Position numbers and translations under genes: made by a program. From assembly GCA_021018995.1 (NCBI GenBank), contig CM037586.1, positions 152,562,060 through 152,626,059 on the forward strand: a stretch of 64,000 nt of DNA. The letters are read 5' to 3'. Under the pieces are notes generated by a model that saw only the letters and a program-made list of their open reading frames with translations, was not told the origin of the DNA and ran no database searches. This document shows, in pieces, positions 1 through 12,600 of the stretch (position 1 is its first letter; each line of letters opens with the position of its first letter). The stretch comes from Chloranthus sessilifolius. Taxonomy: Eukaryota; Streptophyta; Magnoliopsida; Chloranthales; Chloranthaceae.

Positions 1-960
1 TGCTACCTCGTGGGCGGGTACTGTCAGCTTTTCGACGAAGAAGGTCTTGGTACTTTGTCCGATGAGTATTTAGATGATCAATGCTAACATGGTGAGGGAG
101 TCTGCGTGCTCGTTTTCTAATCTAGGGATGTGTGTGAAAGAGATTCTCTCAAATTTCTTTATCAAATATTGAGTAGTTTCTAGATATGTCATTAGTCTCC
201 TTTCCTTGGTTTTTCATTCTCTTATAACTTGTGAGAATATAAACTTGGAATCACCGATGGTTTCAACTATTTAATGCCTAATTGTAGTGTTGCTCATTGT
301 CTGGCTATAAAAGCTTCGAATTCTGCAATATTATTAGTGACAGAGAAGTCTAATTGAAAAGCCTTAGGTATGGCAACTCCTTTTGGGGTTAGCAGGACTA
401 TCCCGATACTTTTTCCTTTGTGATTTAGAGCACCGTAGAAATAAAGGGTTCATGATGTCTTATCGGGCTCTTCGTTATGAATTGTGAGTAGGTCATCATC
501 AAGAAAATCCGCACGTATGAGCTCATTGCTTGGGAGTGGGAGATCTGCGAGATAGTCGGTGATTGCTTGTCCTATGATCGACTTCTGTGTGATGTAAGTG
601 ATGTCAAATTCTTGCAATAGCATGTGCCAGCGAGCGATCTTTCCTGATGTTGTAGATTTTTCGAATACGTACTTCAAAGGGTCCATTTGGGCTAGTTTTA
701 GTATCTTATGTGCTCCTAAGTAGTACCGTAATTTGGTTGAGGTCCACACCAATGTGAGGCAGGTCTTCTCTATTGAAGAGTAATTTTATTTATACTCGAC
801 CATTGTCCTACTAAGGTAGTAGATAGCCTTTTCTCTCTTGCTGTTTTCTTTATATTGTCTCAGAATTACTCTCATTGCTTTATCGTTTGTTGAGAGGTAG
901 AGGATTAGGGGTCTCCCGGGAACTAGTGGCAATAGTATTGGCGGGTTAAGGAAGTACTTT
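1..960 (-). pseudogene. RNase H and second RNase H-like remnants
   Basis: Downstream of RT (leftward) a frame at 752-450 reads ARWHMLLQEFDITYITQKSI, the conserved end of a gypsy RNase H. Further left, around 430-290, the - strand encodes a segment with KGVAIPKAFQLDFSVTNNIA and EFEAF, which matches the archaeal-type RNase H that Ogre/Tat elements add. Integrase and the 3' LTR are beyond the window. Confidence 0.7.
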
Positions 961-986
961 TTGATGTTGTCAAAGGCTTGCTGACA

Positions 987-1775
987 CTAGTCATCCCATT
1001 TGTACTCAATTCCTCCTTTAAGTAGTCTGTAGAAAGGATCACATTTGTCTAAATGCTGGGAGATAAATCTCCTGATGAATTGCAATCTTCCTATCAGGCC
1101 TCGTAATTCTTTGATATCATCGGGAGGTGGCATCTCAAGGATGGCTTTGACTTTTACAGGGTCGAGCTTGATCCCTCGCTTGTTGACTATGAAACAAAGT
1201 AATTTTCTGGAGGTGACTCCGAAGACACATTTCTTTGGGTTCATCTTCAGCTGGTACTTATCAGCTCTTTGTAGTACCAGTTGGAGTGCTTCAACATGTC
1301 CTGCCCGCATTTGAGACTTCACTAATATTTCATCGACATAGACTTCTACACATTTATGCATCATGTCGTGGAAGATAGTCATCATGACGCGTTGGTACAT
1401 GGCTTCTGCATTCTTAAGCCCGAAAGGCATGACGACATAGCAGTAGGTTCCCCGTGGTGTGGTGAAAGAAGTCTTCTCTTGGTCAGACTCAGCTAATTTG
1501 ATTTGATTATACCCAGAGAAATGATCCATAATGGATAGCATCTCATGTCCAACGATGTTGTCGACTAGAGTGTCAATGTGCGAAAGTGGGAAGTCATCTT
1601 TTGGGCATGCTTGGTTGATGTTTTGGAAGTCCATGCAAACCCGTACTCTGCCGTCTTTCTTAGCAACAGGTACTATATTAGCGACCCATTTGGGGTAGAG
1701 GACGACTCGAATGAATTTGGCTTTGTATAACTTGTCAACTTCCCCTTTAACTTGAAGGGTTGTTTGTGGGTGCAT
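987..1775 (-). pseudogene. Reverse transcriptase remnant
   Basis: A 262-residue frame carries the Ty3-gypsy RT blocks in order: WVANIVPVAKKDGRVRVCMD near residues 30-49, a YNQIKLAESDQEKTSF block near 89-104, TTPRGTYCYVVMPFGLKNAE at about 105-124, the YVDE catalytic-loop region near 145, and a downstream KELRGLIGRLQFIRRFI connection block. It belongs to the broken element and has only distant homology to host telomerase. Confidence 0.88.
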
Positions 1776-3665
1776 CCTTCAGAGTTTCTGCTTAACAAGC
1801 TTTGTGTTGGGTTCCAAGACAAGTCGATGTTCTATTAAACTTAGGTCTAGACTAGGCATATCTTTATAGGACCATGCAAAGGAGTCGAGGTGTTTTTGTA
1901 GAACTTGTACGATTTGTTGACGTTCCTTAGAGCTGAGCGTTGCGCTAATTAGTAGCTTCCTGGGTTTCTCTTCAGCGCCAAAGTTGGTTTATTCTGTAGG
2001 TTTTGCGGCAGCTTGGGTTTGCTCGTCGAAACGCTTGATGACCCGCTGGAAATTCTGCGCCTCCTTGGCGACTGGTGTTCCTTCTTCATCTTCAATAAGC
2101 TCATATACTGTAAAATTGCTACACTGAGGATCTAATTTTGTGAAAGGTAACCCTTCATCGATACAATTTATGATTGAGAGATCTTTGGTAAGGTGAAGGT
2201 CAAGGCCATTGATTCTTTTCTCAAAGTCGCAAAGTATCTCATCTGGTATGATCACTGGCTTGTTATTTTGCCGAGATGCCCTGCGTCTTCGTGAGGGAGA
2301 GGGGATAGAAATCTTAGGAGAAAAGTCTCTCTGTTGGTCGCAAAACTGATTTGAGACAAAGGATTTTCTTTTATGAGATTTTCTTATTTTTTTGGATTTT
2401 GTATTTCTAAATTTTTAGGATTTTCTGCTTTTTCTATTTATTTTTTTAAATTTTTGATAGTAGATATGGTACAAAGTCGGTTGCCTCAGGAGGCGCCGAG
2501 GGAGCTACTTCCTCTAACTGAGGGAGCGAGACGGCTACTGAAACCGTTCGGGCAATTCTTCGAGAAATGTGAACTTATTCTGAATTTGACATTATTTTTT
2601 TAGAGTCCTCATTTGATGGGATCTTTTGAATAAACGATGTCGACGACAATGGCACTAGCGTTCGATTTCCTCTATCACATTGACTGCCTCATCTTCGAAG
2701 AAGCTCTGGAGATCGTAATCGGTTGAACTATCATCCTCTGAGTTATAATGCAATTGCTCTTTCTGTCGAGGGTGACCTCCTTGAGGATCTTTAGGGATAG
2801 TGAACTCTCTCCCTTGAACTTCATAGTATATTAGGATGAGTACACATGTTCGGCAATGAGGCTGGTAATGGTGAGAAATGTAGGGAGATTCCCAAGGATA
2901 TTCCCATCCTTCTAAGCCGGAGTCAGGGCTGGTATTGAGCTCATCTTCTTGATCTGATGCCTGAAGTTCTTGGTTGGCATGCTCTGCTAACTCGAGTGCA
3001 GGGAGGTCTATCCAGTAATCCTCATCATCGCTTGGGAGAGGTTGCCACTCTTTCTCGAGAGATTTCTAGAATATTTGGAGTTGTGGCACGTCTGGGATGG
3101 GGGAGTGTCTAGTTCGAGTTCTTCCTCGAACTCAATAAGAGCGACGTGAGTATTTTCTTTGGGGTCGACCAGATTGCTGTTGGAATTTTCTTCCTCCTGT
3201 ACCGGTAGCCAAGCTGGTAGGTCATACTTGCTTCTGTAGCTACGAGGTCGGAGTTATTCGATCCTACTATTGCTGAATGTCGGATCCAGCTAGCAAAACA
3301 TTCTAATACACTGGTGCATGCGTTGCAGCGGGGTTGGTATGGGTGAGCGATACAAGGGGAGTCCCACGGGCATTCCCATCCTTCGAGGCCAAGGTCGAGG
3401 CGGATGCTATGTGAGCTAAAATTTTCTTGTTGGGTGTCATCCTCTTCCCATATTGAGTGTAAGTACTCTTCACCATCTTGCAAGGTTTCTATGTGAAAAT
3501 CTTCGTCATCGGTGAATTTCCAATCTCCTACTCGCGGCTCGAGTTCTAGAGGTCTTTCCCTTTTTCTTCTGTAGACTCCTTAGTGTCAAACAAACATTTG
3601 ATTCCCTTAAGTGGTTTGTTGATATCGTCATTTAGATATGTTAAATCATTAAATGCTTTAGCCAT

Positions 3666-3998
3666 TCATTCAATCTCCACTTCTTGAGATTTAGTGAAAG
3701 ACACTTCCTTCTGCCTTGGTATATGGGCTTTCTCAGTGGTCCCGTAGACGAAGTGGTCATATAGAGACCACTTCGGGGAGGTAGGGAACAAGTCGGCTTG
3801 TGAGTCGTCCGATTGATAACCTAACCCTATGTGTTTGCGTATTTTCCTTGGGATGACATGCCCTAGACGTCCTTGCTTATTTTTACCGAGTCCGATGTGG
3901 GGGATGTACCCGAGCTGATACATAAGGTCCCAATCTTTTGTCGCGGTTGTGTTGATGTCGTAGAGTCTGGCGAGGTTTGGGCCAATCTCTCTTCTCAT
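3666..3998 (-). pseudogene. G-patch segment between protease and RT
   Basis: The frame contains GYIPHIGLGKNKQGRLGHVI and then HIGLGY, the glycine-rich pattern of a G-patch. Ogre/Tat retroelements are known to carry this segment directly after the protease, which supports the lineage call. In host proteins G-patches bind RNA or helicases. The role here is not known to me. Confidence 0.65.
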
Positions 3999-4007
3999 TA
4001 ATTTTTG

Positions 4008-4451
4008 TTAACGCGTTGGGGGAGAACTAGGAGGGGTAGGGGGACGGACTTGTGCAATGGTTGCCTCATCGGGCATTCCGGCCTTCTGAATATGGCCAGT
4101 GTTTAGCACAGAATCATGGGCTATTAGAATACTTATCGCGTAAGCAGTGTTCATCTCCTGGAGGGGTGCATCAGCATATATACGGACAATGGAGTCTTCA
4201 TACGGGAATTTGACGCATTGGTGGAATGTGGATGCGACGCCCTTCATAAACTCTAACCACTTCCTTCCTAAGATAAGGTTATAAGTATTGGAGGAATCGA
4301 AAACATGGAAAGTGACGTCTTTTGTTACAAGTTCAAGGTGAACCTGGAGTTTGATAGTTCCTTTGACGAAACGACGCGATCCGTCATAAGCTATAAGAGA
4401 TAGTGTTGAGGGCCTGACATCCTGCTTTGTGTACTCGAGCATCTTTAACAT
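4008..4451 (-). pseudogene. Retroelement aspartic protease remnant
   Basis: The 147-residue frame contains TLSLIAYDGSRRFVKGTIKL and, about 50 residues on, YNLILGRKWL. This spacing of a beta-strand block and an I-LGR-WL block is typical of gypsy retropepsin-like domains. It lies upstream of the G-patch and RT in the order expected for Ogre/Tat. It is part of a broken element. Confidence 0.7.
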
Positions 4452-5039
4452 TGTGATAGGACAGATATTGAGTCCTGCTCATGTATCAACCAATGCATGG
4501 GGTACGGAGAATCCTCTAATTATGATCGTAAGATATATAGGAGCTGAACTTTCGCAGAGTGACTCTTTAGGCATGTCTGCGTCCGTAAAAGTGCGTGCTG
4601 AAGGTTACGCCATGACTGAGGCGATTTGGTGTAGCTCATCCAATGTTGTGTCCTCATCCACCTGTGTGTCTTCAAGTGTCCTTATCAATAATCAATAAAG
4701 GTCAGGCAATTTCTTGATGAGTTCTAGTATTGATATCTGGGCTATAATCTTTTGGAGATGCCGCAGGAGGTTATATTCTTGTCCTGGCTCGAGTGCAATT
4801 TCTTTACCCGACCGATGAGCCTTGGGTGCGGGTGGTTAGAGTAGTTGAGATGCAGGGGTTAGTGGAGGGATAAAGTAAGGTGGAGGAGGCAAGTTAATTT
4901 CTCTTTCTCTCATATTCCCCTCCGATGGTTGTGCATTCATAAAATCCTTATTTCGAGGACAAGGCGGAGGCGGATAATTGGTTCTTGACTCAAGGATCGG
5001 GCAAGTCGATTGTTGATCGAGCCCGGTGTTGCTCAACGT

Positions 5040-6560
5040 TGATGTGTCTGTAAAGTGATTGAAATTTGAAGACGAATCGCATACTCACACTGTGCCGCTC
5101 CAAGGTGGGAGGTACTGTGTGTAATCTTCTTCTTTTAGGAAAGCAGAGACCAATGTCTTGATCAATTTTAAGTTTAACCCTTGCAAGTGCACAAGATCTA
5201 TTGTAGCACGATAAGAACAGGGGTGTCGAACCCACAGGGAAATGCGAAATTTATCTAATCCTTTCAGAGATTAAGACACCCAAGGAAGTACCAAGGGAGA
5301 AATTCAATTCACCAAACACTTTTCACACTATTTCTAAATGCAAGAAAAATAAACTAATATGAGCAAAATGATTTCTGATGAATAAAAGAATAATATTTTG
5401 GAATGATCAAGGAATATGCTACCCCAGACTTATAACTTTTTTACCATTAAGCCCACAATTTCATTAAGCATCAATCACACAATCATTTATCTAGAAGAAC
5501 GATTCGTAAGAAAACATGATCATCAATCTGGCATACCCTATCTAAAAATGATAATTCAGCCTATCATTGCAGTATGAATCATATAAAAAGCATAGCGTAT
5601 CTCAAGATGTTTAGATCACGACAATAGGCACATAATCGCTCTGCAGCCTAGATCAGCCTGCAGGTCCAGATCTAGCGATTATGGTCGTTGATACGCGCAA
5701 TCAATAGTCATAATAAAGTATTCTACATATATTCAATCAAATACACTTTTAGTAGAACGATTCCATGATGACATTAGGAACTTATGGAGTTAATCGTAAA
5801 ATATTACTTATCTGGGGATCGCATCCTCCTCGAACAACTGATTTAGCCGCTCATCCTTGGTGTACGATCTCTTTGCACATTCAAAGCCATTCTACTTTTC
5901 ATTTATCATCAAAGATCTTTTTACAATGCCTTTCCTAAATACAATCTATGATTTCATAAAATGTAAAAGAAAAACAATGCAAAAACCTAAGTATAATCTA
6001 CCCAGATAAAAAGAATGTAAGAGAAGAAGAAGAAAAGATCTCTAAGAAATTGAAAAGAAAAGTCGGAGCCAAAAATAATAAAAAGCTCTCCCAAGGCAAA
6101 GCCGTAGCTTTCTTTTTATAGGGCCGAACAAACCCTATCCCTAATAGCCTCAATCGATTGAGAATTGAATCTCAATCGATTGACTTTTGATTCGAAGTAA
6201 GTGGGGACAGAGTTGTCTTCTCCTGTCAATCGATTGACATTCATGTGTCAATCGATTGACACATAGGGGTAGAATCTTCATCCTCTTGGTGGATGTTGAG
6301 CTGCTTCATGGATTTCGATGCTTCCTTTAACCTTTTTATTCATAGCCCTTGTGTAGCCTTTAATTACCCTCTTTTATGCTCTTTAACGATCCAACAGTCA
6401 AAAATACCTGTAATCATTAAAACCTCATAACAACTATCAGATGCTTTCATCGGACAGCTAAATGTAGGGATTAAGGTGCCAAATATAGTCACATTTTGAC
6501 ACCAATCATGTCTCGCACGGGTCAGGATGTTCTTCTTGCTCACTTTCTTCTGCATTTAGC
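5040..6560. repeat. Probable noncoding insert nested in the Ogre/Tat element
   Basis: Between gag-side sequence (after about 6560) and protease-side sequence (before about 5040) lies 1.5 kb of AT-rich noncoding DNA. It opens with a block GGTGTCGAACCCACAGGGAA (5220-5239) that I associate with a common dispersed plant repeat. It carries four copies of the palindrome TCAATCGATTGA at 6150-6262. I could not fix a target duplication, so the exact ends are uncertain and family assignment is open. Confidence 0.45.
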
Positions 6561-7938
6561 GAACACTCAGTCCTTGTGTCGTCTCCTGGGCTTGGGGTCT
6601 TTCGGGTGACACTGTCTACCCATGCGGCGATTTGGGCTGCAGTTTAGAGAACATGACCTTCATACTTAGGCTCTGAATCGGACGAGGCGAGCTGCAATGG
6701 TGTCGGTTCAGGATTTGGAGGGGTTGGGGGTTTTGGTGGGCGATTATGGAGGAACGGTCTTCGAGCCCTAAAGGAGTGGACTCGTGTCTGAGTGAACTTT
6801 GGGTAAGGAGGTGGGCTCGGAGGGGAGATTCGGGTGATCAAAGCCAAGGGATGTCGGGGTGGAGGAGCTTCCACAGGGGTAGCAAAAGTGTTGGAGGGTT
6901 GGATGCGAGTGATTAAGGTAAAGGGCTAGAAAGAGGATTGACCGAGGAGGTCCACGGTGGTGACCTGGGCTGGTGTTCCTTGGTTTAGGTTAGGCATGGG
7001 GTTATTAATGATTCCTAAGTTTTGTTGGAGTTGATTATTGTTAGGGTTAAGATTCTGGAGCGCTTCCTAATCAATTTGATTATGGTCATTCATATCATAT
7101 ATTATATCTCGAAGGACCTAGCAGTCTTTCAGATTGTGTCTCGCATACCGATGAAATACGTAGTATTTACTATAGTCCAGATTCGTTGGCCAAGGTCGGG
7201 GTCTTTCCTGTGGGAATCGGAGGAGATTCTAAGTGTTAAGGAGATGGAAGATGTTGGAAATTGTGTCAAATAAAGGGGGATAGTGTTCCCACCACGGCTG
7301 GTAGGGACCTCTAGTTTGGTTAAAATTTTATGGTGGGGGTACGTTATTATAGCTCTGCGTGTGGGCCGATCGATTCTGTGTGGTATTCAGGTTCTGATAA
7401 GCGTTGGAATATTGGTTTCTATTCTGGTATTGGCCCTGATTCTAGTTCTGTCCTTAGTTCTGGTTCGTGTATCTTTGTTGATTCGCGCCTTGATTTTAGT
7501 TTGTGTATCGTTGCTGATTTTCATTCTGCCCTAAATTTCTCGGTCGAAAGTTTTCGTTCCCGGAGTTCTGTCCTTGGTTGACAACGGTGTTAACCTGCTT
7601 GGTTCCTGTGGCTTTCTTGTTATTTTTTTACTTTGATTCACTGAAAGAACTTACTCTCGATGTGACTATGGATAGGGCGAGGTCTCCACCTTTGATGTGT
7701 CGCGCTAGTCAGGATGCCCGAGAATGGAGTGTAGTGAAGTCGGGGCAGTCACTTATGACAAGCGCTCTCTTCAATGATTCTCTAGTGTTATCGATGAATA
7801 TGTCAACCGAGTCTTTCTCTTTCATTGAAGTGTCGATCCTGGCAGCGAGTTTCCTCCATCTGACGACGAAGTCGGCGAACTATTCGTCGGACCCTTGCTT
7901 TGTCACCATTAGATCGCTAAGACTAACTGTCTCTTAGA

Positions 7939-8741
7939 TCAAGTGCTTATATTGGTCCAGGAATTGGCCACTAAATCATCGAGTGTATCTATCTTATATA
8001 GCGGGAGTCCAGCAAACCAATCTAGAGCTTCTTCTGCTAATGAGCGTTGGAAATAATGGATGAGAAGTCCTTGATTATCGCGTGTGGGTCGACAATCATT
8101 GAAAAAGAGGGCCAAGTGACGGTTTGGATTTCCCGTGTCGTTGTACTTAATAAATTTTGGCGGTTTGAGCCCCGTTGGTAAATTAAATTTGACATCCTGG
8201 CAAAATTTGTTGAACCCGAATGAGTGACCAGGGCGCTCTCTCATGGCCATGTATTCATCGAGCATCTTGGGGAGATCTTCGATCTTGATGGCGCAGTCTT
8301 TTGGAATAAACCATGGCAAACCTTATCTAGAGAATCATCATTGAAGAATATGTGAGCAGGTTATCTCAATGGTGAGGCGTGGGCTGACACTGTGCTCAGG
8401 GTAGGTAGCGGCCTCTCTTGTCGTTCTTGTTCTTTTGAACATTGTCGTGCCCTAAAGGTCTCGTATGCAGCAGCTAGTCCTCGAAGCAATTCCTCAGTGT
8501 CGTCATCTCCTCTTTGTATTCTCTGAATATTGAGTTCTACAATTTGTTGAGCAGTGAGGTTTTGTCCGGTGTCACTATCTCTCCCGTTGTAGTTATTATC
8601 GGTGTGCGGGGTAGAAAAGGGATTTTCTTGATCGTCAGTCATGTTAATCTCAGGTTGTCGTAGGCTAGAATCATAAGGTAATTTTTCCTCGTATACAGGG
8701 TTGTCGTGATATCCCCACAATGACAGGTCTCCTAAACTCAC
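7939..8741 (-). pseudogene. gag remnant (Ogre/Tat retroelement)
   Basis: Two frames lie just inside the PBS. The first (8741-8361) is an acidic, glutamine-rich N-terminal segment. The second (8319-7939) contains the stretch KFNLPTGLKPPKFIKYNDTG followed by a region with LIHYFQRSLAEEALDWF, the conserved core of plant gypsy capsid proteins (a KF...YDG-TGNP block and an L--EA--WF block). Further gag-derived sequence probably continues to about 7000. It is a broken fossil. Confidence 0.75.
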
Positions 8742-9002
8742 TCTTCAAATAGCAGACATCTCGAGTCTTTGGCGAAGACTCATATATTTAAGGGAATACA
8801 AAATGATGTGATGGGAAGAAAAAAGAAAGAAAATTAAAACTATTTAAAAAAAAGAAACGTTTAGCAAAAGTGTCCCATCGCAATCGCCAGTTCCTTTTGG
8901 TCCTTGTGAATCAGTGGCCCAATTCTGTCCTAGGCGGACTCTGGCAATGCGGTGTTATGAATGTTAAAAATAAAAGGAGGATTTCTAAGAAGGTTCCTCG
9001 TT

Positions 9003-9016
9003 TGTTGCGATCGCCA
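9003..9016 (-). other. Primer-binding site of the Ogre/Tat element
   Basis: On the - strand TGGCGATCGCAACA begins two bases after the LTR terminus. A TGG start matches the complement of a tRNA CCA end. A second, similar motif (TGGCGATTGCGATGGG) lies on the same strand near 8876-8892. I cannot decide which tRNA would prime. Confidence 0.6.
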
Positions 9017-9504
9017 GCTGTAGATATTTAACGACGCTGCAACACGTCAGTGATCATGCTTTAGAGCGGGTGTGGGCTAATTCTTTATTGAGTCGTCGGC
9101 CTGCCAACATCAGCTGCACTGGCTCTACTTTGTAATTTTGATAGTTTGGTTTTCTTTTCTTGTTGCTGTAATTCTAATTGGCTTGAATTCCCGAGTTCTA
9201 TTATGAGTTTAACTGTGTGGATCTGTTGTGGTGAATTAATCTAACATTCTAATATCCTAATTCTAGTGTAAGTCTACTAGGTTTAAGTGTCCTAATCTTA
9301 TTAGAAATCTAATTAGTTTAGGTGTCCTAATTTTATTAGAATTCCATTGTGATTAGGTGTCCTTGATTCTACTGCAATTTTAAAAGGTCTCTTAATGTTA
9401 TTAGTAAGTCTAATTAATTATGTTTTAATCTTATTAGAAATCTAATTAATTAAGTTTCCTAATTTTACTAGAAGTTTAATTAAATTAGGTCTTTTATTGA
9501 AATT

Positions 9505-9670
9505 CTAATTAAAGCAAGTAAACTAATGTTACTGAAATTATAATTAAAGCAGGTAAACTAATTTTACTGAAATTATAATTAAAGCAGGTAAACTAATTTT
9601 ACTGAAATTCTAATTAGCGTAAATAAACTAATTTTACTAAAATTCTAATTAGCATGAATAAACTAACTTT
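9505..9670. repeat. Short tandem repeat of about 38 bp inside the Ogre/Tat LTR
   Basis: About four to five units share the cores AAACTAATTTTACTGAAATT and AATTAAAGCAGGT, with the later units drifting to AATTAGCGTAAATAA. This is plain tandem duplication within the LTR. Confidence 0.75.
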
Positions 9671-10890
9671 ACTAAAAAAATCAAAAATAAAAAGGATTTT
9701 GGGCCGCTATGCTAAGGAGGATTGGCCTCGTTCCCGAGTACCCTACGTAAGCTCCCTTGGGATAAATCGGTTGGCTGAGATTAAAGCAAATTAATTTTGA
9801 ATTATAAGATAGTATTTTTTGAATTTCTAAAATCGATAATTTTAGGTCATAGTTATGAATTAAATTATGAAACTAGAAATTAAAACAGAACTGTAAATTG
9901 AGATTCTAAAATTCTTAAATTGAGAGATTAAAACTAAGATTTAAAACCTAAGGACTGAATTCGGGACCGAAATCAGAAAATTAGATTGTATGATTAAGGA
10001 CTGGTTCTAGAAACTAAGAACTAAAACCAGAGATTAATAATAGGACTGGAGATTAAGATTTTAGAATATAATTAAAGTCTAGGATCGGTCATTATGCCGT
10101 CTGATTAAGGACTGATTCTAGAAACTGAGAATTGGAACCAAATATTAGAAATCACGGTCTAAAAAAAAGATGCTACGGTCTAAGACTGAAAATTTGATAA
10201 TAATAGTTAAAACTAAAAAAAACTAACTAAAACTAAGGTTGGAAACTAAAAGCTAAATTCTTACCTAAGGCCGGGACAGTAGAGAGGAATCTTGAATTTC
10301 GAAGCTTGGATGCGGGGTACTTGCGTTCCTCACTGCGTTCACTCTCTGTGTGTGCTCATGTTGTTCCTTCTCTCTGTCCCCTCTTTTTTTTTTGGTCGAA
10401 ATTAAAAAAAAGTCTTTTATAAGATTTTTTCCAATTACGCGCCCTGTTTCAGGGGTTTAACTGAATTGCACGCAGGTTATCCTGCGCTTAATCGCTTTGA
10501 GTCGGTCATCGACTCAGTGAGCGACCGGCTGACTGGGTCAGCCAAGTTCCCTAGTTCTAATCACGTTAAGACTAATTGCGTGCCTGGTTTGGAGTGCACA
10601 ATCCGATTAAGCATCTCATTTGAAGCTCTTAATCGTGGAATCTTGGGGGTCAAGGGTAGTGAGACTAGGTCAGGCGTAGGTCAATTGCGCGCCTGTGATG
10701 TGGTGCTCAATCCGATCATGTGTGCCACGTGGAGCTAGTAATCGAGTCTCGGGGTGGTCTGAAGAATGGAAGTTTGGTCTGAGAAGGGGACTGATTGCTC
10801 GCTTGTGAGTTGGCACGTAATCGAATTGCGTGTGCGGCTTTTAGTGCGGAATTCGGGGTTGTCCGGGTCAGGTCGGGTCTGAAATGTCAG

Positions 10891-11204
10891 GCTATTGTTT
10901 CAGTCGTCATTTCGACTATATACTATTGTTTCAGTAGATAGTCTCCCTACGTTGGGATATGAGCGACATAGCTATTATTTCAGCTTGCATTCAACCATGT
11001 ACTATTATTTCAGTACATGGTTTCCCAGTTAGGGTCAGGGGGCCTGAGCCACAGAGCTATTATTTCAGCCTGTGTCCAGCCATATATTATTGTTTCAACA
11101 TATGGTCCCTGTATTAGGGTTAAGGGGTCTGAGCCACATAGCTATTGTTTCAACCTGTGTTCAGCCATATACTATTGTTTCAGTATATGGTCCCCATATT
11201 AGGG
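10891..11204. repeat. Four tandem units of about 80-87 bp inside the Ogre/Tat LTR
   Basis: Units begin with GCTATT(A/G)TTTCA near 10891, 10970, 11057 and 11140. Each holds two copies of a CTATTRTTTCAG motif and a closing block like TATGGTCCCC-ATTAGGGT. The units have diverged but stay in register. Confidence 0.8.
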
Positions 11205-11314
11205 TCGTGGAACTTTCAGAGGAAGTAAGTCCTTTCCGAAAAGTCACGGGCAAGGTCAAAGGTTGACCGAACGAATTTGTATATTCCTGAGAGGGCAAAA
11301 TGGAGGTGTCTACA

Positions 11315-12600
11315 CTCGGACCCATCCTTTTAATAATAGGTGTGCACCCAATAACAAGCTTAATTAAATCCAAATACGAGCTCGAGCCCCAACATAAGGC
11401 ATGTGTGTGTGTTGCATACGACTTGAACCCTGAGACCGAGCCAAGTTCGACCCCACCTTTTCAAGCACTATAATTATAACGCATGGGCTTATTTAATTAT
11501 TATTAATAAATAATTTAAAACTAGAAGAATGGTGTGCGCGTGATCAAGTGCGATCATGTGCACCCTAGACACGAACCCAATCCTTTCGACTCTCGTACTC
11601 ATCTTACCAATGGAATATATATGCAAAAAGAGTGTAAATAAATTATATATGGATGAATGGTGTTAGATAAGGGTACCAGAATGAATCGATAATAGCACCC
11701 CACACCCAAACCAAACCCGAACCTACTATTATTTATACATATTTCTTTATATATATATATATATGTTATAACCCAAGTTTTTTTTAACCCATCTAACGGT
11801 AGTAGACGGGGTGGAGCATTGAGTTCAATATGAGTGCTCCACAACCTTAATTTTTTCAAAAGAAAAGAGAAAATTTAAAATTTAAAATTTGGTATTGCTA
11901 GCACCGATTTCCTTTCCCATCTCTTTCTCTCTCTACTAAGCAAGTAAACTCTGTTTAGAATTCTCATTTGTGGCAAGATCTCCTTACCATTTATATATTT
12001 ATATTGTATAATATTATTGATAGCTATATATATATATATATATAACCTAATGAACCTCAACCACACTTTTGTATATTCTTAACCCTTTTAGAAAGTATAT
12101 TGTATTAGAATAAATATGTCCATTTAGAAACCAATCTCTCTAATCTCATATAGGCAAGTGGACAGTTATCTATATATGGCAGTCACTAATCAAGAAGCCA
12201 ATTGCCTAATTTGTTAGCAAACGAATGCTGGAATTTTTGGTTTTGCCTCATGCCACCTCTCCTTAGTTTAGAAGGAAGTCGACCTCTTTAGGACTCTTGC
12301 CTTCTAGGGAAGTCAACTTGCCCCAATTGAAGCTCTATCCCTATATATATATATATCAATGAAGACCCACACAACAGCCAGCCCTTCCATCTTGTTCTCC
12401 ACTGCAAACGATAACAAATTCATACCTCGAACCATCCGCTTACCCCCATCTCTCACCATCAATATGCAATAATCGAATCCTTGTTTTGTCATAAGTCGCT
12501 CCATACATCGTCGGCTCCATGTAGTGCAGTGACGAGTATTGCGCACGACTCAAAGAAATTCATTGCCGATCAAACCGTAGAGGGACAAAGAGGAGGCAAC
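11315..12600. other. AT-rich spacer, no gene seen
   Basis: This stretch follows the Ogre/Tat LTR. It holds short (AT)n runs near 11750-11764, 12025-12042 and 12341-12356 but no conserved protein frame or RNA gene that I can recognise. Short frames here lack any family signature. Confidence 0.5.

Larger units (their letters stand above)
1..11314 (-). mobile_element. Ogre/Tat-lineage Ty3-gypsy LTR retrotransposon, partial, broken
   Basis: Reading leftward, the parts are a 5' LTR (11314-9019), a primer-binding site, gag remnants (8741 to about 7000), a protease (4451-4008), a G-patch segment (3998-3666), reverse transcriptase (1775-987) and RNase H (to position 1). A G-patch between protease and RT, a very long LTR and a second RNase H-like segment are known traits of the Ogre/Tat lineage, which is why I place it there. 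The 3' end and 3' LTR lie beyond the left edge. Coding parts are split into many short frames, so the copy is a fossil with probably more than ten breaks. A noncoding repeat appears to be nested at about 5040-6560. Age cannot be judged from LTR divergence because only one LTR is present. Confidence 0.88.
9019..11314 (-). repeat. 5' LTR of the Ogre/Tat element
   Basis: On the - strand the segment opens with TGTAGACACC at 11314 and closes with TATCTACA at 9019, giving TGTAGA/TCTACA inverted ends. A primer-binding-like motif follows two bases further on. The length of about 2.3 kb suits the Ogre/Tat lineage. It is AT-rich with two internal tandem arrays (9505-9670 and 10891-11204) and holds no coding frame. 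The flanking target duplication cannot be tested because the other end is outside the window. Confidence 0.78.
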
